A DNA stretch of 64,000 nucleotides from Paraphysoderma sedebokerense (GCA_025602915.1 JAHLJZ010000005.1:186001-250000), one strand, 5' to 3'. Counted from the stretch's first letter, positions 12,100-23,769 are shown. Notes: generated by a model from the sequence alone, not told the origin. Numbers and translations: made by a program.

Positions 12100-12175
12100 C
12101 ACGTGACTGTGCCAATGAGCAACGCGGAATAAGCAGAACAATAGGAATACACGTGGACAGCGTGACTTACACGTG
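12100..12175. promoter_or_regulatory. cluster of three CACGTG (E-box) cores upstream of RFX
   Basis: CACGTG occurs at 12100-12105, 12150-12155 and 12170-12175, between the AGM1 stop and the RFX start. The first and third extend to CACGTGACTG. CACGTG is the core bound by bHLH factors of the Cbf1/USF/MITF kind. Three in 76 bases is far above chance. Confidence 0.55.
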
Positions 12176-12217
12176 ACTGGTTTTTTCCGAGCGGATTCCC
12201 TTCCTGCTCGATGTTTG

Positions 12218-12245
12218 GTTTCCAAGCAACCCATCGCTAGGCAAC
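12218..12245. promoter_or_regulatory. two adjacent X-box-like RFX sites in the RFX gene's own upstream region
   Basis: GTTTCC-A-AGCAAC (12218-12230) and ATCGCT-A-GGCAAC (12233-12245) both fit the X-box consensus RYYNYY-N(1-3)-RRNRAC in the same orientation, 15 bases apart centre to centre. They lie about 290 bases before the RFX start codon. Autoregulation through X-boxes is known for yeast Crt1/Rfx1 and for animal RFX1; binding here is inferred. Confidence 0.5.
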
Positions 12246-12525
12246 CATCACTACCACAAGATAAGCAAGGTATGTTCTCTCGTCCGCACACTGGCTGTCG
12301 ACTAGGGTGGATGCAAGGGGATGCTGTCTGGTCCTCCAGGGGTCGGACTCCTCTTGTTTGCCGTCCTTCCCAGGCATTCCCTTCGTCTCTCTGGACTGGA
12401 TGTGCACAAGAAATTTCTGTCCTGGTGCTTAGAGCATGTACTCATGATATGATGAATAAACCCACTAACATATTGTGACTGTATTTCTATGACATAGCTC
12501 TGTGCCTCATATTCGACAAATAAAG

Positions 12526-14745
12526 ATGGATACTATCTCTCTTTCTAACTCAACCCCTGCTGAAAGTGAACTCCATGATGAAGACAGTGTTCAAGGCTCT
12601 GATTTGGGCAGACTGGGGTTCGATAATCCACAGAATCTCAGTTTAATGGAATTGGCCGAAAAGGCAAAAGAAGCGAATTCTGATGTATCTGGGGAAAAAG
12701 CAAAGACGCAATTTGTGTATAGCTGGTATGTGGTTCTTGATCCTCTTAGCGCGGGGGAAAGGATGCAAGGGGATTGGTTGAGGGTTGGCTGCCTTGGTTT
12801 CAGTCTATTTCACCCAAGACACAGTGAATATTCCCGAGCCGATCAGAGATGAGGAAAGCAGATATTCTGCATACACTGTACAGGTGAACTGACTCTGATC
12901 TGTCATCGTCAAATTCCCAGGCTCAACGAAAACTACGAGAGAGTTGACGATACTAGTTGCAATATTCCACGACATGAGGTTTACGACAATTATAGAGTCT
13001 TCTGCGAGAGTCATGGCATTACTCCCATTAATTCCGCATCCTTCGGTAAATGCATTCGCAACATATGGTCCGATATGAAGACCCGTCGTCTGGGTAATCG
13101 AGGTCAATCAAAGTATCACTATTGCGGTGTTAGACGAAAAGTTGCGCCTGCCCCAAATGAAGGATTGATGATGAATGCGTTTGGTCTCGGAAGAACTACT
13201 CACTTAAACAATTTATCCATGGGACTCGACGGCATGGGTATGGGTGTTGATGGGTATGCATAGAATTGTCTTTTCATCTACCATTCTTACCATCTCTGGA
13301 ATACTAACAACCCATTCCTCATTCAGCACCGCTCAGGGTTCGAATCTAGAAGGTTTATTGGGACAGCACAGACAACAAGTTGTCTTGCCTGACTTCCCTG
13401 AAATTACGCAAGACTCACTACCAGACGACGTGAATGTTGAACCAGTTCAAAAAATCATGACATCTTACCGAACTTTGTGCACAGCGATGCTCAATAGCAT
13501 TCAGCATCTGAAGTTCAGCGAAGTAGATTCTTTGATTCGGCTTTTCTGGACTCAACTGTCTCAAGAAGAAAAAGAAGTCGTCAATGTTACCGAAGTCGTC
13601 GACATGATTTGTCATGCTGATAGCCTTCTCTACGACACCATCTCTTCTTTCTTATTACCGGACGTTTTACAGGCGATGCCCATGCAAGTGATTCAAGCCA
13701 TCCGTCAATTCTCCCGACAAGTGGAATTCTGGATTCATCATTCACTTGAAGGTTACAATCCAGTATTAGCTGCTCGTAAATTAGAACTCGCCAGATCCTT
13801 TGCCCTCCAACTTAGACGATTGACCGCTCTAAATCAGTTGGCTCAATCTGCGGCTCAGGTGATGGCCAGTAGAGAGCAAGTTCAGACAATGTTCCATGAT
13901 TGGTCAAAGATCGATTTTGAAGATATCAATGATCAAGCAAGTCTGATCTGTCAATGCAGGAAAGCCGATTTGATGCAAATTAGTATGTTTGATTTCTTCC
14001 CGTAAGCATTCGATTATTCTTGTAGCTAACCGTTTTGTTGCGGCTTTTTAGTGGAACTCGATTTTAGACAATTGCTTCTCAGCGCGTCGAAGTTGGAGCA
14101 TTTTACAGCCTGGTTGGAAAATGTTGTGAATCGTCATGTCACAGAGGTAAGATTCCCGCGACATTCTTGATTTCATCATGAGTGAAAATTCATCTAACAA
14201 TTGTAATAGAAGGAGGATTCTTCGAAATTATTATTCGAACAATGTCAGCAGTTTATTCTTAAGTGGAACTTTTGCACTGCATTATGTATGAGAGCGTTGA
14301 CATTAAAGAGCGCTGTGTCATACGGTAACTTCGTTTCTCTGATACACAATCCAAGCGCCATGTATTGACAAGACTTTTTACTCCTAAAGGTTCATTCGTC
14401 ATTGTCCGCCTATTCTTCGATGAGTACATGTATTATTTGATCGAGCAACGCCTAAACAAGCGCAAATCATCTATACAGCATCTCAAGCAATCTTCCACCG
14501 ATGCTACAACCACGCCAGAAACCGCCTCTGAAGTGACGCCGGGTCAAGACTTGAATCAAATGATGAATATGATGGTTCCGCCCTCCATGATCCCTGGAAT
14601 GCTGATGTCAATGATGATGCCGGGAATGGTCCCCGGGATGATGCCCTTCCGTCAAGGTGAAGGTGATGGACACCAAGGAGACGGTGAAGTGATTCAGGCG
14701 ACCGACCAGGACGGCGGAGATGTGACGATGGAAGCCAATGAATAA
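12526..14745 (+). CDS. RFX-family transcription factor
   Basis: Winged-helix DNA-binding regulator that recognises X-boxes; in animals the master regulator of ciliary genes, in yeasts a regulator of DNA-damage or morphogenesis genes. Six exons. The RFX domain is about residues 67-140: WLNENYERVDDTSCNIPRHE, then INSASFGKCIRNIWSDM and RRLGNRGQSKYHYCGVRRK, which includes the conserved DNA-contacting RRLG-x-RG-x-SKYHY. A long middle region matches the extended B/C/dimerisation region of animal RFX1-4 (QVEFWIHHSLEGYNP, LELARSFALQLRRLTALNQL). The dimerisation end reads GSFVIVRLFFDEYMYYLIEQ, as in animal RFX1-3. The C-terminal tail is Met/Pro/Gly-rich and then acidic. The start at 12526 is the first ATG in the exon that leads into the domain. 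Intact. Confidence 0.93.
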
Positions 14746-15356
14746 GTGAAAGTTTGATACATGTTGTTTAAAAACTATTTTTTAAGTCTTGTAATTATAT
14801 CTAGTGTTTTGCGATTGTCGGAGAAAAACTCCGGTGATTGAATTATTTTATCGTAACTTGCGTTTGTATATTGCAGCGATGCAATTTTTTGGTTCACAAG
14901 AATTGTTTCTCATATTTACGTTAAATTTATATTGTAATAAATAGTCTTTGTCGCTTATGTTCTGCCATTCTATCATACGGAACCCAAGTATTTTCAGTTT
15001 TGTGAGATTGAGGCCCATCAGTCTTGTAATTCCGAAATTAAGGGCGAATGGTATGTCAACATTGATATGTTTAACTCAATTGGTACATGACACATAGAGT
15101 TGTATTTGATACATACAGAAATTATAAATACACCTATATTCTTGTGGCTACAACCATATTATCCTTTCAATATCTTCAAATGTAAACCAACTCGGTACTC
15201 GTAAGTTGAGTGGCGCGGAGGGGATAATCTACCTAACATGCGTACACAATTACTAATTATCCTCAAATCATATACACTCTTTAAAGAAAATTCTACTAAT
15301 TGATATATTCGGTGTTGATACCTGCATGGCGGGGAATTTCATTTCTTGATGAACCT
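14746..15356. other. intergenic, AT-rich
   Basis: About 600 AT-rich bases after the RFX stop, with AATAAA-type signals near 14936. No gene or RNA seen. Confidence 0.4.
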
Positions 15357-15391
15357 TCAAACCAATCGACATACTGCCCGGTCGCCCACTT
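15357..15391 (+). promoter_or_regulatory. conserved upstream block of receptor copy 1 (CCAAT and GC motif)
   Basis: TCAAACCAAT at 15357-15366 and TGCCCGGTCGCCCACTT at 15375-15391 lie about 75-105 bases before the ATG. The same two motifs in the same order and distance occur before receptor copy 3 (20830-20839 and 20847-20863), while nearby sequence has diverged. The first contains a CCAAT box. Confidence 0.6.
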
Positions 15392-15463
15392 TTCGCTCCT
15401 AACTCCCAGTCCTATCTTTATGAATTTCTGCTAATTTCAGGACCAGTGTTTCTATATCCAATA

Positions 15464-17569
15464 ATGTCGGCTGTAGACCCAGAAACCTATACGGCATACT
15501 ATACTTTAGTGGGCGTGTACAATGCTTACATGTTGTCGACGACTCTAGTCCTTTGGTACTTCCGGAGACTTGAATTCCTGCAAAAGAGACAGCCACTCGT
15601 GTTGGTGTTCCATGCAATTGTCGCCTGGTTGACAGGGAACGAATTGGTATGCATATTCGTAAAATAATTTCATTCGTTAAACGATTCTATCTTATTTCTC
15701 GATGTTTGACAAATCAACTGAACGACCAATAGGTCGGTTTATTCACTTATAAAGAAATTCATTGGCTGAACGTAAAGACGGGTCATATCGGTACATACGT
15801 TATCTTGTATACCTGCACTCCACTATGGTTGGTAAGTAAATTCAACAATACGGTAGTCAAAATGTGTGATGGTTTTTGTTAAAGTTGTGTTCTCGGCTTT
15901 ATTCAGTTGTGTTATTTCTTGCGATGTATTTCACTCGTCAGTCAATATTATGGAAATGCAATTCACGTCACTGAAACCCAATTGGTAAGTTTATACTGTA
16001 ATTTTTATTTTTTGACAAAAAAATTATGATATCTAATAATGCAATAATACAACAGAACCTGGTCGAGCGATCAATATTCAGATTTTTAAAATTCTTCGCT
16101 AGAGACAAACGCGTCTCCTTCGACACTACCTCTACTTCCTCCACGGTGAAACTGACCGAGAATACAAATGTTGTCACATTTAAACTTAAATCGTTTATTA
16201 AAACTATTTCTGTCGTAATGATTATTGAAGTTGTCATGTTATTGATTGCCTTGGGGTATACGAAATGTTACAATCCCGATGGAAAATGCCTCAATCTTGG
16301 GGCTAGAAAAGCAGGTTAGTGATTTCTCAGGAAACAGCACTTTGAGTTTAAACCCATTTTCTCTAATGCTACTTATGAATTGATATTATTATATCTGCAA
16401 CATCCATATTTATAGGATACGACATGGCCGCTGTTTTCGCTTTTATCTCCATATACGTGTTACTTCTTCCTTATTTTCTTTATCTAATTCGAAAAGTAAG
16501 TGCACTGACATTAAATTTAAAGCCTTTAAATCATTTCTAATGATCGTGTAATGCATCAGGTGAAAGACTCTTTTTTCTTGCGATTAGAACTGCAAATCAC
16601 GCTTTGCACGTTTCTTGTCATGTTCACTCTCTTTATTATTGACTGGTATTCCACGACATTCAACACTATCAATCCGTATCATGGATACCTCTGGCTACTT
16701 ATTGGATTGCTTCTGTGTCATACTGTTTCCGTTGTAATACCGGTGATCGCAGCCGTTGTCCTCAAATATGGTAAAGAGAAAGTATTGCTGTACGTTTCTC
16801 CGGTTTCAGCTCAGCTACTCGATTTGGGACCGCGGGGAAAAATATATTGCATCGACTGACTTCATTCTTATTATTTGCACCATGGGGTTGATTCGTTTTA
16901 GTAACCATTCTATAGAAGCTTGTGAAAAAATTTTGAACGATCGAAGGTTATCTGTGGAATTTAGAAAATCTCTTGCCGAAGACTTTTGCATAGAGAATGG
17001 TCTCTTCTGGGAAGACTGGAAAGGTAGCTTTTCAACACATTGCTCATTAATATAAAGGTTTAAGAAGTACGAGACAACACGATTTTAACCGACATTGTCC
17101 CTTCTCATAACTTTTAGCACTCAAATCTAAGAATGATAAAACCGAAATTGAAATAGCAGTGCATGCGATGTATAATAAATATATCAAGCAAGGCGCCCAA
17201 TACGAGATCAATATTAACGTAAGAGCAATATTATTAATTCCTACGATCTCTCCAAATCAACTGATTTAATTTTCAGTCAACTACAAAATCCAAAATTGTC
17301 AAAATGATTGATTCAAATAATATCGATGTGTCAATCTTGGAAGAAGTAAAGAAAGAAGTTTTTCAAATGATGGTACTACAAAATTCTATTTCTTTTGCAT
17401 TTGTATTCACTTCCAATTTTACTGACTGACACTGATTTTGTATTGAACTATACTCTGTTGTTGGAGTCAGTATTTAAATTCTTTTCCCCGGTTTATCAAA
17501 AAGCTCAGAAATGCTTCGCAGGCACCTTCAAATTCTACTTCAAAAGTCAATGAAACTTCTATGGTTTAA
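15464..17569 (+). CDS. 7TM-RGS receptor, tandem copy 1
   Basis: Seven-helix membrane protein with a C-terminal RGS domain, expected to speed GTP hydrolysis by a G-alpha subunit under control of a membrane signal, like plant AtRGS1 and fungal GprK-type proteins. Ten exons (15464-15646, 15733-15831, 15907-15984, 16056-16314, 16416-16495, 16560-16789, 16902-17023, 17118-17218, 17277-17372, 17471-17569) give exactly 449 codons, 448 aa. Seven hydrophobic helices fill residues 10-300. The first cytosolic loop is basic (RRLEFLQKRQP), and a cysteine pair (KCYNPDGKC) lies in the outer loop after TM4. The RGS domain, about 311-430, has CEKILNDRRLSVEFRKSLAE, FCIENGLFWEDW and ends FPRFIKKLR. A Ser/Thr-rich tail follows. 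Two more copies follow head to tail. The ligand is unknown. An extra leader exon is possible, since a YAG acceptor sits at 15440. Confidence 0.88.
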
Positions 17570-18050
17570 AACTCTATTTATCATCATGTATATAGTGAAA
17601 TGTAATTTTAATTGGAATGCCATGTCGATTGTCGACGATATGTTAGTCGTCTTGTTGCTATCAAGTATAATGACTTTAACTATTAATACGTTCATTGTGT
17701 GCTAAAATAATTAATTTTGTACATTATACTTGTACTCTATATACCTTAATATTAATCCCAATTCATCAATATTAGTACTAGATCCGTGGACGCAGGAGTT
17801 GGTCAGTCCTTCTTTGAATGAGAGACGTGCCAGATATCGCTCACCCAATGTACTAGGATATCGTTCGATAGCCGGTTTTGAATTACATGTGACGACCACT
17901 TTTAATATGTAGTTAATTATGAAGCCATGAAAAAGAAGGACTGAACCGCTTCTATCGGTCTATTGACAATGAAAAATACATGAATGTATCCTTTGTGATT
18001 CTCTCAGTCTACATAAGACAGCTACGTATTGTACGAATACCGCAGTTTGA
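17570..18050. other. intergenic between receptor copies 1 and 2
   Basis: AT-rich. The open frames at 17711-17912 on both strands overlap each other and carry no motif. The upstream block shared by copies 1 and 3 was not found here. Confidence 0.4.
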
Positions 18051-20240
18051 ATGATAAAGTACGTGCAGCCAACCTTTGACTCAAAACAACAGAGCGAAAC
18101 AATTCCGACCTCGGGCGGTGAACATCAACTTGAACATGTTTCTAGCAAAACGTCAAGTCAATCAAGCGGCACTGGCATGGATAGTAACAACTCGTCCACA
18201 GAGTCACCCCAACCTCCGTTACATCCAAGAATACCTAAATTTTTATTCATGTCAACTCTAAACCCAGAAACAGTCAAGACATACCTCACTTTGTTAGGAG
18301 TGTACAATGCTTACATGATATCAACTACCGCCGCGTTCTGGTATTTCCGAAAATTAGAATTCCTACAAAAGAGACAGCCACTAGTGGCTTTATTTCATGC
18401 AACTGTCGCATGGTTGACAGGAAACGAACTGGTACGTAAATATGAGAAAAATTATGTTCGGTACTCTTGGCGCTCCATTGGCATTGTGTTAACCCATAGA
18501 ATTAATGGCACAGGTTGGACTAGAGCCGTTCGTAGAAACTCACTGGGCGAGGCTTGCTTCTGGTCAAATTCTTACCTATGCCATTCTATATATCTGCTGT
18601 CCATTATGGCTGGTTAGTAGACTAACAATTGTTCACAACTTTAAGAAATTCATTGAGAACTAAACGTGTGTTCCCTAGTTGTGTTATTTCTTGCGCTGTA
18701 TTTCACTCGTCAGTCAGTATTACGGCAACGCAATTCACGTCGCAAACACACAAATGGTAAGTTCTTCCTCAAACATCCAGTGTTATTTTTTATGAATTGA
18801 CACGATTCCCGACAGAACTTGGTCGAGAGATCCATTTTCAAATTTTTAAGCTACTTCACTAGAGACAAACGCGTCTCCTTTGACACTACCTCTTCGTCCT
18901 CGATGGCGAAATTGACAGAGAACACAGATGTTGCGACATTTAAAATAACATCTTTTATTAAAACAGTATCTGCTGTAGCAATCATTGAAGTTGTCATGCT
19001 GCTGATTGCATTGGGATATACGAATTGTTACAACTCCGAGGGCAGGTGCCTCAACGAGGCAGTTAGAAAGGCAGGTGGGTAACAACTGTTCACATTTATT
19101 GATGAAAGATAGACACAAAGAATTGACTTTTCAATACTGCATACTGTTAATATTTATACGTAGGTCTTGACGTTGCGCCTATTTACGCTTTTGTCGCCAT
19201 ATACGTATTGCTTCTACCTTACTTCCTTTACCTTATTCGAAAAGTAGGTTCACTAGCCATTCTATTTTATTATATGTTATAAATATTTAAATATTTACCG
19301 AAATTCCTTTGAATCTTACAGGTGAAAGACTCATTTTTCTTGAGATTAGAGCTGCAAATAACTCTTACCACCTTTCTTGTTGTGTTCACTCTCTTTAGTA
19401 TCGATTGGTATTCACCTGTGTTTTCAACAATCAATCCTTACAGTGGATATCTCTGGCTTCTTATTGGAGTGCTTGGATGTCATACGTTTTCCGTCACTAT
19501 ACCAGTTGTCGCAGCTGTTTTACTCAAATATATGAAGGAGAAATCTTTGCTGTATGTTGCTCTTGTTTCTTCTCTGTCGACATCTGGGCTCAGTTGACGT
19601 TACTTTTTGTTTCACAAGTAACCATACATTTGAAACATTTGAAAAAATTTTGAACGATAAAAAATTATTTGTTGAATTTAAAAAATCTCTGGCCGAAGAC
19701 TTCTGCATAGAGAATGGTCTCTTCTGGGAAGACTGGAGAGGTATGTCAACCTAATTATCACTTCACATGTGCCCCTAAATTAATCGTTATTTCAAAATTT
19801 AGCTCTCAAATCTATTAGCGATAGGACCGAAACAGAAAGAGCCGTGCATGCGATATATAATAAATACATCAGACAAAACGCCCAATACGAGATTAACATC
19901 AGCGTAAGACCGATTTGAGCTTCTCAGAAATCTCATTTTTTCACTCACCTAATCCTATTCCTAACTTAGTCGAGCACAAAAAGTAAATTTATAAAAATGA
20001 TTGATTCAAAATCAACTGATTTTTCAATTGTAGAAGAAGTGAAAAAGGAAGTTTTCCAGATGATGGTATGCTTAGTCGGATGTTTTGGCCTCAAAACAGT
20101 AACTTTAACCTCTTACGTTCAAACTATTTCTTCGATTGTAGTACTTAAACTCATTTCCCCGATTTATTAAAAAGCTTAAAAACGCTTCGCAAACAGGTTC
20201 GGCTTCGAATTCCAAAATTACTGAAAATTCCTTAGTTTAG
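18051..20240 (+). CDS. 7TM-RGS receptor, tandem copy 2 (extended N terminus)
   Basis: Paralogue of the neighbouring receptors with introns at the same positions. It differs by an extra N-terminal segment of about 65 residues rich in Ser, Thr, Gln and Pro (SSKTSSQSSGTGMDSNNSST), which would face outward if the N terminus is extracellular as in other 7TM proteins. The seven helices, basic first inner loop (RKLEFLQKRQP), outer-loop cysteines (NCYNSEGRC) and RGS domain (FEKILNDKKLFVEFKKSLAE, FCIENGLFWEDW, FPRFIKKLK) are all kept. The loop between TM2 and TM3 (GLEPFVETHWARLASGQILT) is quite unlike copy 1. The first ATG in frame is at 18051; a start at the internal Met before STLNPET would give the same length as its sisters. 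Confidence 0.87.
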
Positions 20241-20829
20241 AGCAATATCTCCCAATAATGTAATGTATCAATTATCGTTTACTTTTAAATTTGATGTCGT
20301 GTAAATAATTAAATGTCTTAAAATCGTTATGATAAAAGTACGCTGCGGAATATTGAATAGCTAGTTTGACTGCGTTTAAATCTTGAAGTGAAGGTTCCTA
20401 CTAATCTCTATTCTCCTAACCTTCATCATCAGAATGAGAGCAAATATTTGACATTAAGATGTATAAATGTAGATTTGGCACGTCTGCTGCCATATCATAA
20501 TTCTTCGCCAGTATAATCTCATGTGTCCCCACGATTGAGTAATTAACATGTAATTCGTTGTTCTCCTGAATATTTATAAATTGTACGACTTTGATCGAGC
20601 AACGAATGCATCACAGGCATCTTAACCTCAAAAACTTATAAAGATTTCGTTTTCGCGTCGCTGTATTTGCATCTTTAAGCTAGCTTTCTCTGAGTACGGA
20701 AGGATAACAGAATGGGTTGAAGGATGATGAAGCCTTAGATGACATCTTGAAAGAATTGCGAATCAAACTCCCCTTGTGATTTTTGTTTGAACGGCTCTTA
20801 ATGTCACTTTGAAGTTTTCCGCAGAGCCG
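20241..20829. other. intergenic between receptor copies 2 and 3
   Basis: About 590 bases with no supported gene; it leads into the conserved promoter block of copy 3. Confidence 0.4.
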
Positions 20830-20863
20830 TCAAACCAATTGGGCGGGCAGCGATGTTGCCCGT
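20830..20863 (+). promoter_or_regulatory. conserved upstream block of receptor copy 3
   Basis: TCAAACCAAT at 20830-20839 and TGCCCGTTCGCCCACTT at 20847-20863, matching copy 1's block with one mismatch. It lies about 75-110 bases before the ATG at 20939. Confidence 0.6.
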
Positions 20864-20938
20864 TCGCCCACTTCTTGCTCTTCGATCTCTGCTAGCTCAA
20901 AGTGTCTTATTTAACCCCTCTTAATTTACTTGTTCGTC

Positions 20939-22967
20939 ATGTCAGATGTACACCCAGAAACAGTCAAGGGATATTTAATTCTCTTGGGCCTGTATAATAC
21001 TTACATGGTTTCAACAATTGCGGCCTTTTGGTACTTCCGAAAACTCGAATTTTTGCAAAAGAGACAGCCATTTGTAGCCCTATTCCATGCAATTGTCACC
21101 TGGTTGACAGGGAACGAGCTTGTATGTATATATGCATATTTAGCATTTAATATCCCTATTTCGCTGTCGGGTATATAATTTCTCCCACATTTCTTCATGG
21201 TATAGCTCGACTTTACACCTTACAGGGAAATTAATTGGATTGAGAAGACTACAGGTGATATCGGAACCTATCTTATCTTGTATATATGTACTCCCCTGTG
21301 GATGGTAAATACTTTCCATGCAGGTATTGAAACGCGCCGTATGGTACTAATCCTTCTGTCACAAGTTGTGTTATTTCCTGCGCTGTATTTCATTGGTTAG
21401 TCAATTCTACGGAAACGCAATACATGTCACCGAAACAAAATTAGTTAGTGCATTCAACTTCATTAACGCCCTGCTTTTGAAGTATTGACTGTCTGAAATT
21501 TAAAAGAACTTCGTTGAGAGATCAATCTTCAAATTATTGAAGTTATTTTCAAGAGGCAAACGCGTCTCTTTCGAAACTTCCTCTACTTCCTCCATGGCGA
21601 AAATGACTGAAGACACAAATGTCGTGACCTTTAACTTAACTTCTTTCGTTAAAACCGTATCAGCTGTTGCTGCGATAGAAGTCATATTGGTATTGATCGC
21701 GCTGGGTTATACGGGCTGTTACAATGCTGCTGGTAAGTGCGTGAATACGCCGGTACAGAAATCAGGTACGTTTTATTTTCACTTACGTTAGCAACACCCC
21801 ACAATCAGTTTTGATGGCCGAATTAAAGTCATGTTTCATTAATCATACATATTAACAGGGCTTGACGTTGCGCCAGTCTACGCTTTTGTCGCGTGTTACG
21901 TGTTGCTCCTTCCTTATTTTCTCTACCTCATTCGAAAAGTACGTTCATTAGAATTCTCTTTATAAACTTGAAAAAAAGTTAACTTTAATCATTTTTTAGG
22001 TTAAAGATTCATTTTTCTTGCGATTAGAACTGCAGGCGACACTCTGCGCATTCCTTGTGGTTTTCCTTCTCTTTATTGTTGATTGGTATTCCCTTGCATT
22101 TGCTACACTTAATCCCTACAGCGGATACCTGTGGCTACTAATTGGACTGTTGTTGTGCCATACTTTCTCCATTACAATACCAGTAATTGCAGTCATTATT
22201 ATCAAAAATACGAAAGAGAAATCTTTGCTGTATGCTTTTCAATTCCTTGGCTGCCATACTCGTGAAGATAATTGTTATATAATGGACAATTGACGTTTCT
22301 TTCTTTTTTTTAGTAATCACTCTTTAGAGGCGTTCGAAAAAATTTTAAACGATCGAAAGTTATTTGTAGAATTTAAAAAATCTCTTGCTGAAGATTTCTG
22401 CATAGAGAACGGTTTGTTCTGGGAAGACTGGAAAGGTGTATCGATCAGACGAAATTAAAATCTTGAACAGACCAAAAATCTAACCATCCTATTGAATTTA
22501 TTTTTAGCTCTAAAATCTAAGATTGATAAGGCAGACATAGAAAAAGCTGTGCATGCGATGTACAATAAATATATCAAGCAGGGCGCCCAATACGAAATCA
22601 ATATCAGCGTAAGATATTATTGATTTCTGTATCTAATGTCTGTTACTTTATTGAATTGATTTTTTTAATACTCAGTCAAGCACGAAAAGTAAAATTGTAA
22701 AAGTAATTGGGTCAAAAAATTTCGATATGTCTATACTAGAGGAAGTGAAGAAAGAAGTTTTTCAAATGATGGTAACTACTCAAATTTTTTCAGTATTACG
22801 CGCTACGTTACATATATACAAAACTACATTCATTTTTTATTTTTTTTGTAACATGCTTCTTGCTTCAGTATTTAAATTCGTTTCCCCGATTCATCAAAAA
22901 ACTCAAAAATGCATCACAAGCGTCTTCAACTTCCACATCAAGAGTTAATGAAAGTTCTATGGCTTAA
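20939..22967 (+). CDS. 7TM-RGS receptor, tandem copy 3
   Basis: Third tandem paralogue, about 450 aa, with the same ten-exon plan. Seven helices start at about residue 10. The basic inner loop RKLEFLQKRQP, the outer cysteine pair (GCYNAAGKC), FVERSIFKLLKLFSRGKRVSF before TM4, and the RGS domain (FEKILNDRKLFVEFKKSLAE, FCIENGLFWEDW, FPRFIKKLK) are present. The TM2-TM3 outer loop (LDFTPYREINWIEKTTGDIG) again differs strongly from the other two, while inner loops are nearly identical. The exon-1 donor and TAA stop (22965-22967) match copy 1. Expected role is membrane-controlled GAP activity on a G-alpha, perhaps in zoospore sensing; ligand unknown. Confidence 0.88.
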
Positions 22968-23322
22968 GCGTTTGTATCATACTATATTTATAAATTTCAA
23001 TGTAAAATTAATCGGGATGATGTGAAAAGCCGTTCATAGCGTTCAAATGTGTAGTTGTGGGTACCATAAATAAGTAGTAGCTGTAGAAATAGACTGTGCA
23101 TAGTATTGGTTAAGTTTCTGATTAATTTGATCTGTCGCATATTTGCATTTTAATTGCACATGAAAATGATATCAACGCACGACTCTGTTATGATAATCTG
23201 TGAAACGCTGCCGTATCTTCGACAAGAGGGGCAACAATCGCCATTTTGAACAAACGCTAATCGCAGCTTCTGTTATTGATGAATGAATACATTTACTACA
23301 AATAGCACAAATATACAATAGT
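22968..23322. other. intergenic, receptor copy 3 to transposon
   Basis: About 350 AT-rich bases, including the receptor 3' end and the left flank of the transposon (target copy AGT at 23320-23322). No gene seen. Confidence 0.4.
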
Positions 23323-23341
23323 GGAAGACTTCCAAAACCCC
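23323..23341 (+). repeat. left terminal inverted repeat of the Harbinger element
   Basis: GGAAGACTTCCAAAACCCC, exact inverse complement of 24303-24321, preceded by the target copy AGT. Confidence 0.9.
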
Positions 23342-23417
23342 AATTTGACACGCGTCCCATATGGCGTCCCATATGGCGAATCAAATCACGAACTAAATCC
23401 ATATGGACTCGCGTCCT

Positions 23418-23454
23418 AAATTTGGTGAGACGGAAAAACGGTCTCACTAAATTT
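23418..23454. repeat. subterminal hairpin inside the Harbinger element
   Basis: AAATTTGGTGAGAC (23418-23431) and GTCTCACTAAATTT (23441-23454) form a 14-bp stem with one mismatch around a 9-base loop. It may be a transposase-binding or regulatory site of the element. Confidence 0.6.
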
Positions 23455-23587
23455 CAAATTTTTGCATTTGCATCTGAACAATATTTGTAAACGCGCTCTG
23501 CTCATCTTCCCACACTCCAACTCGCCACTCAAACAATTGAATCTCATCAGATCTCATCTCCAGTGCTTTCAAGTTTCATCGGCCAAC

Positions 23588-23713
23588 ATGTCAAATAAAT
23601 CAAAGAAATCTAGTTCTGATAGTAGGGCCAGAAAAGGTGGCAGAGGACCTGCGTTTACAGATGACCAAGACATGAGTGAGTTTGTTTATCATCATATGGC
23701 CCTGACTGACTGA
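23588..23713 (+). pseudogene. N-terminal remnant of the Harbinger Myb/SANT-like ORF
   Basis: An ATG opens a short basic Ser/Lys-rich frame (MSNKSKKSSSDSRARKGGRG) that passes into GPAFTDDQDM, the typical first helix of the Myb/SANT-like accessory protein of PIF/Harbinger elements. The protein then stops; the rest of the domain is absent. A GTGAG at 23674 could be an intron donor, leading to a short lysine-rich end at about 23779. Assignment rests on position inside the TIRs and on this short motif. Confidence 0.5.
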
Positions 23714-23769
23714 CCTTACATCAATAAAAATGAATCCAGGGATGTTAAAAATCGTCCAGAAGGTGAAAC

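Noticed and set aside
13330-13360. tRNA B-box (GGTTCGAATC) in the RFX gene
   Set aside because: It lies inside a coding exon and no A-box or cloverleaf arms could be placed around it.
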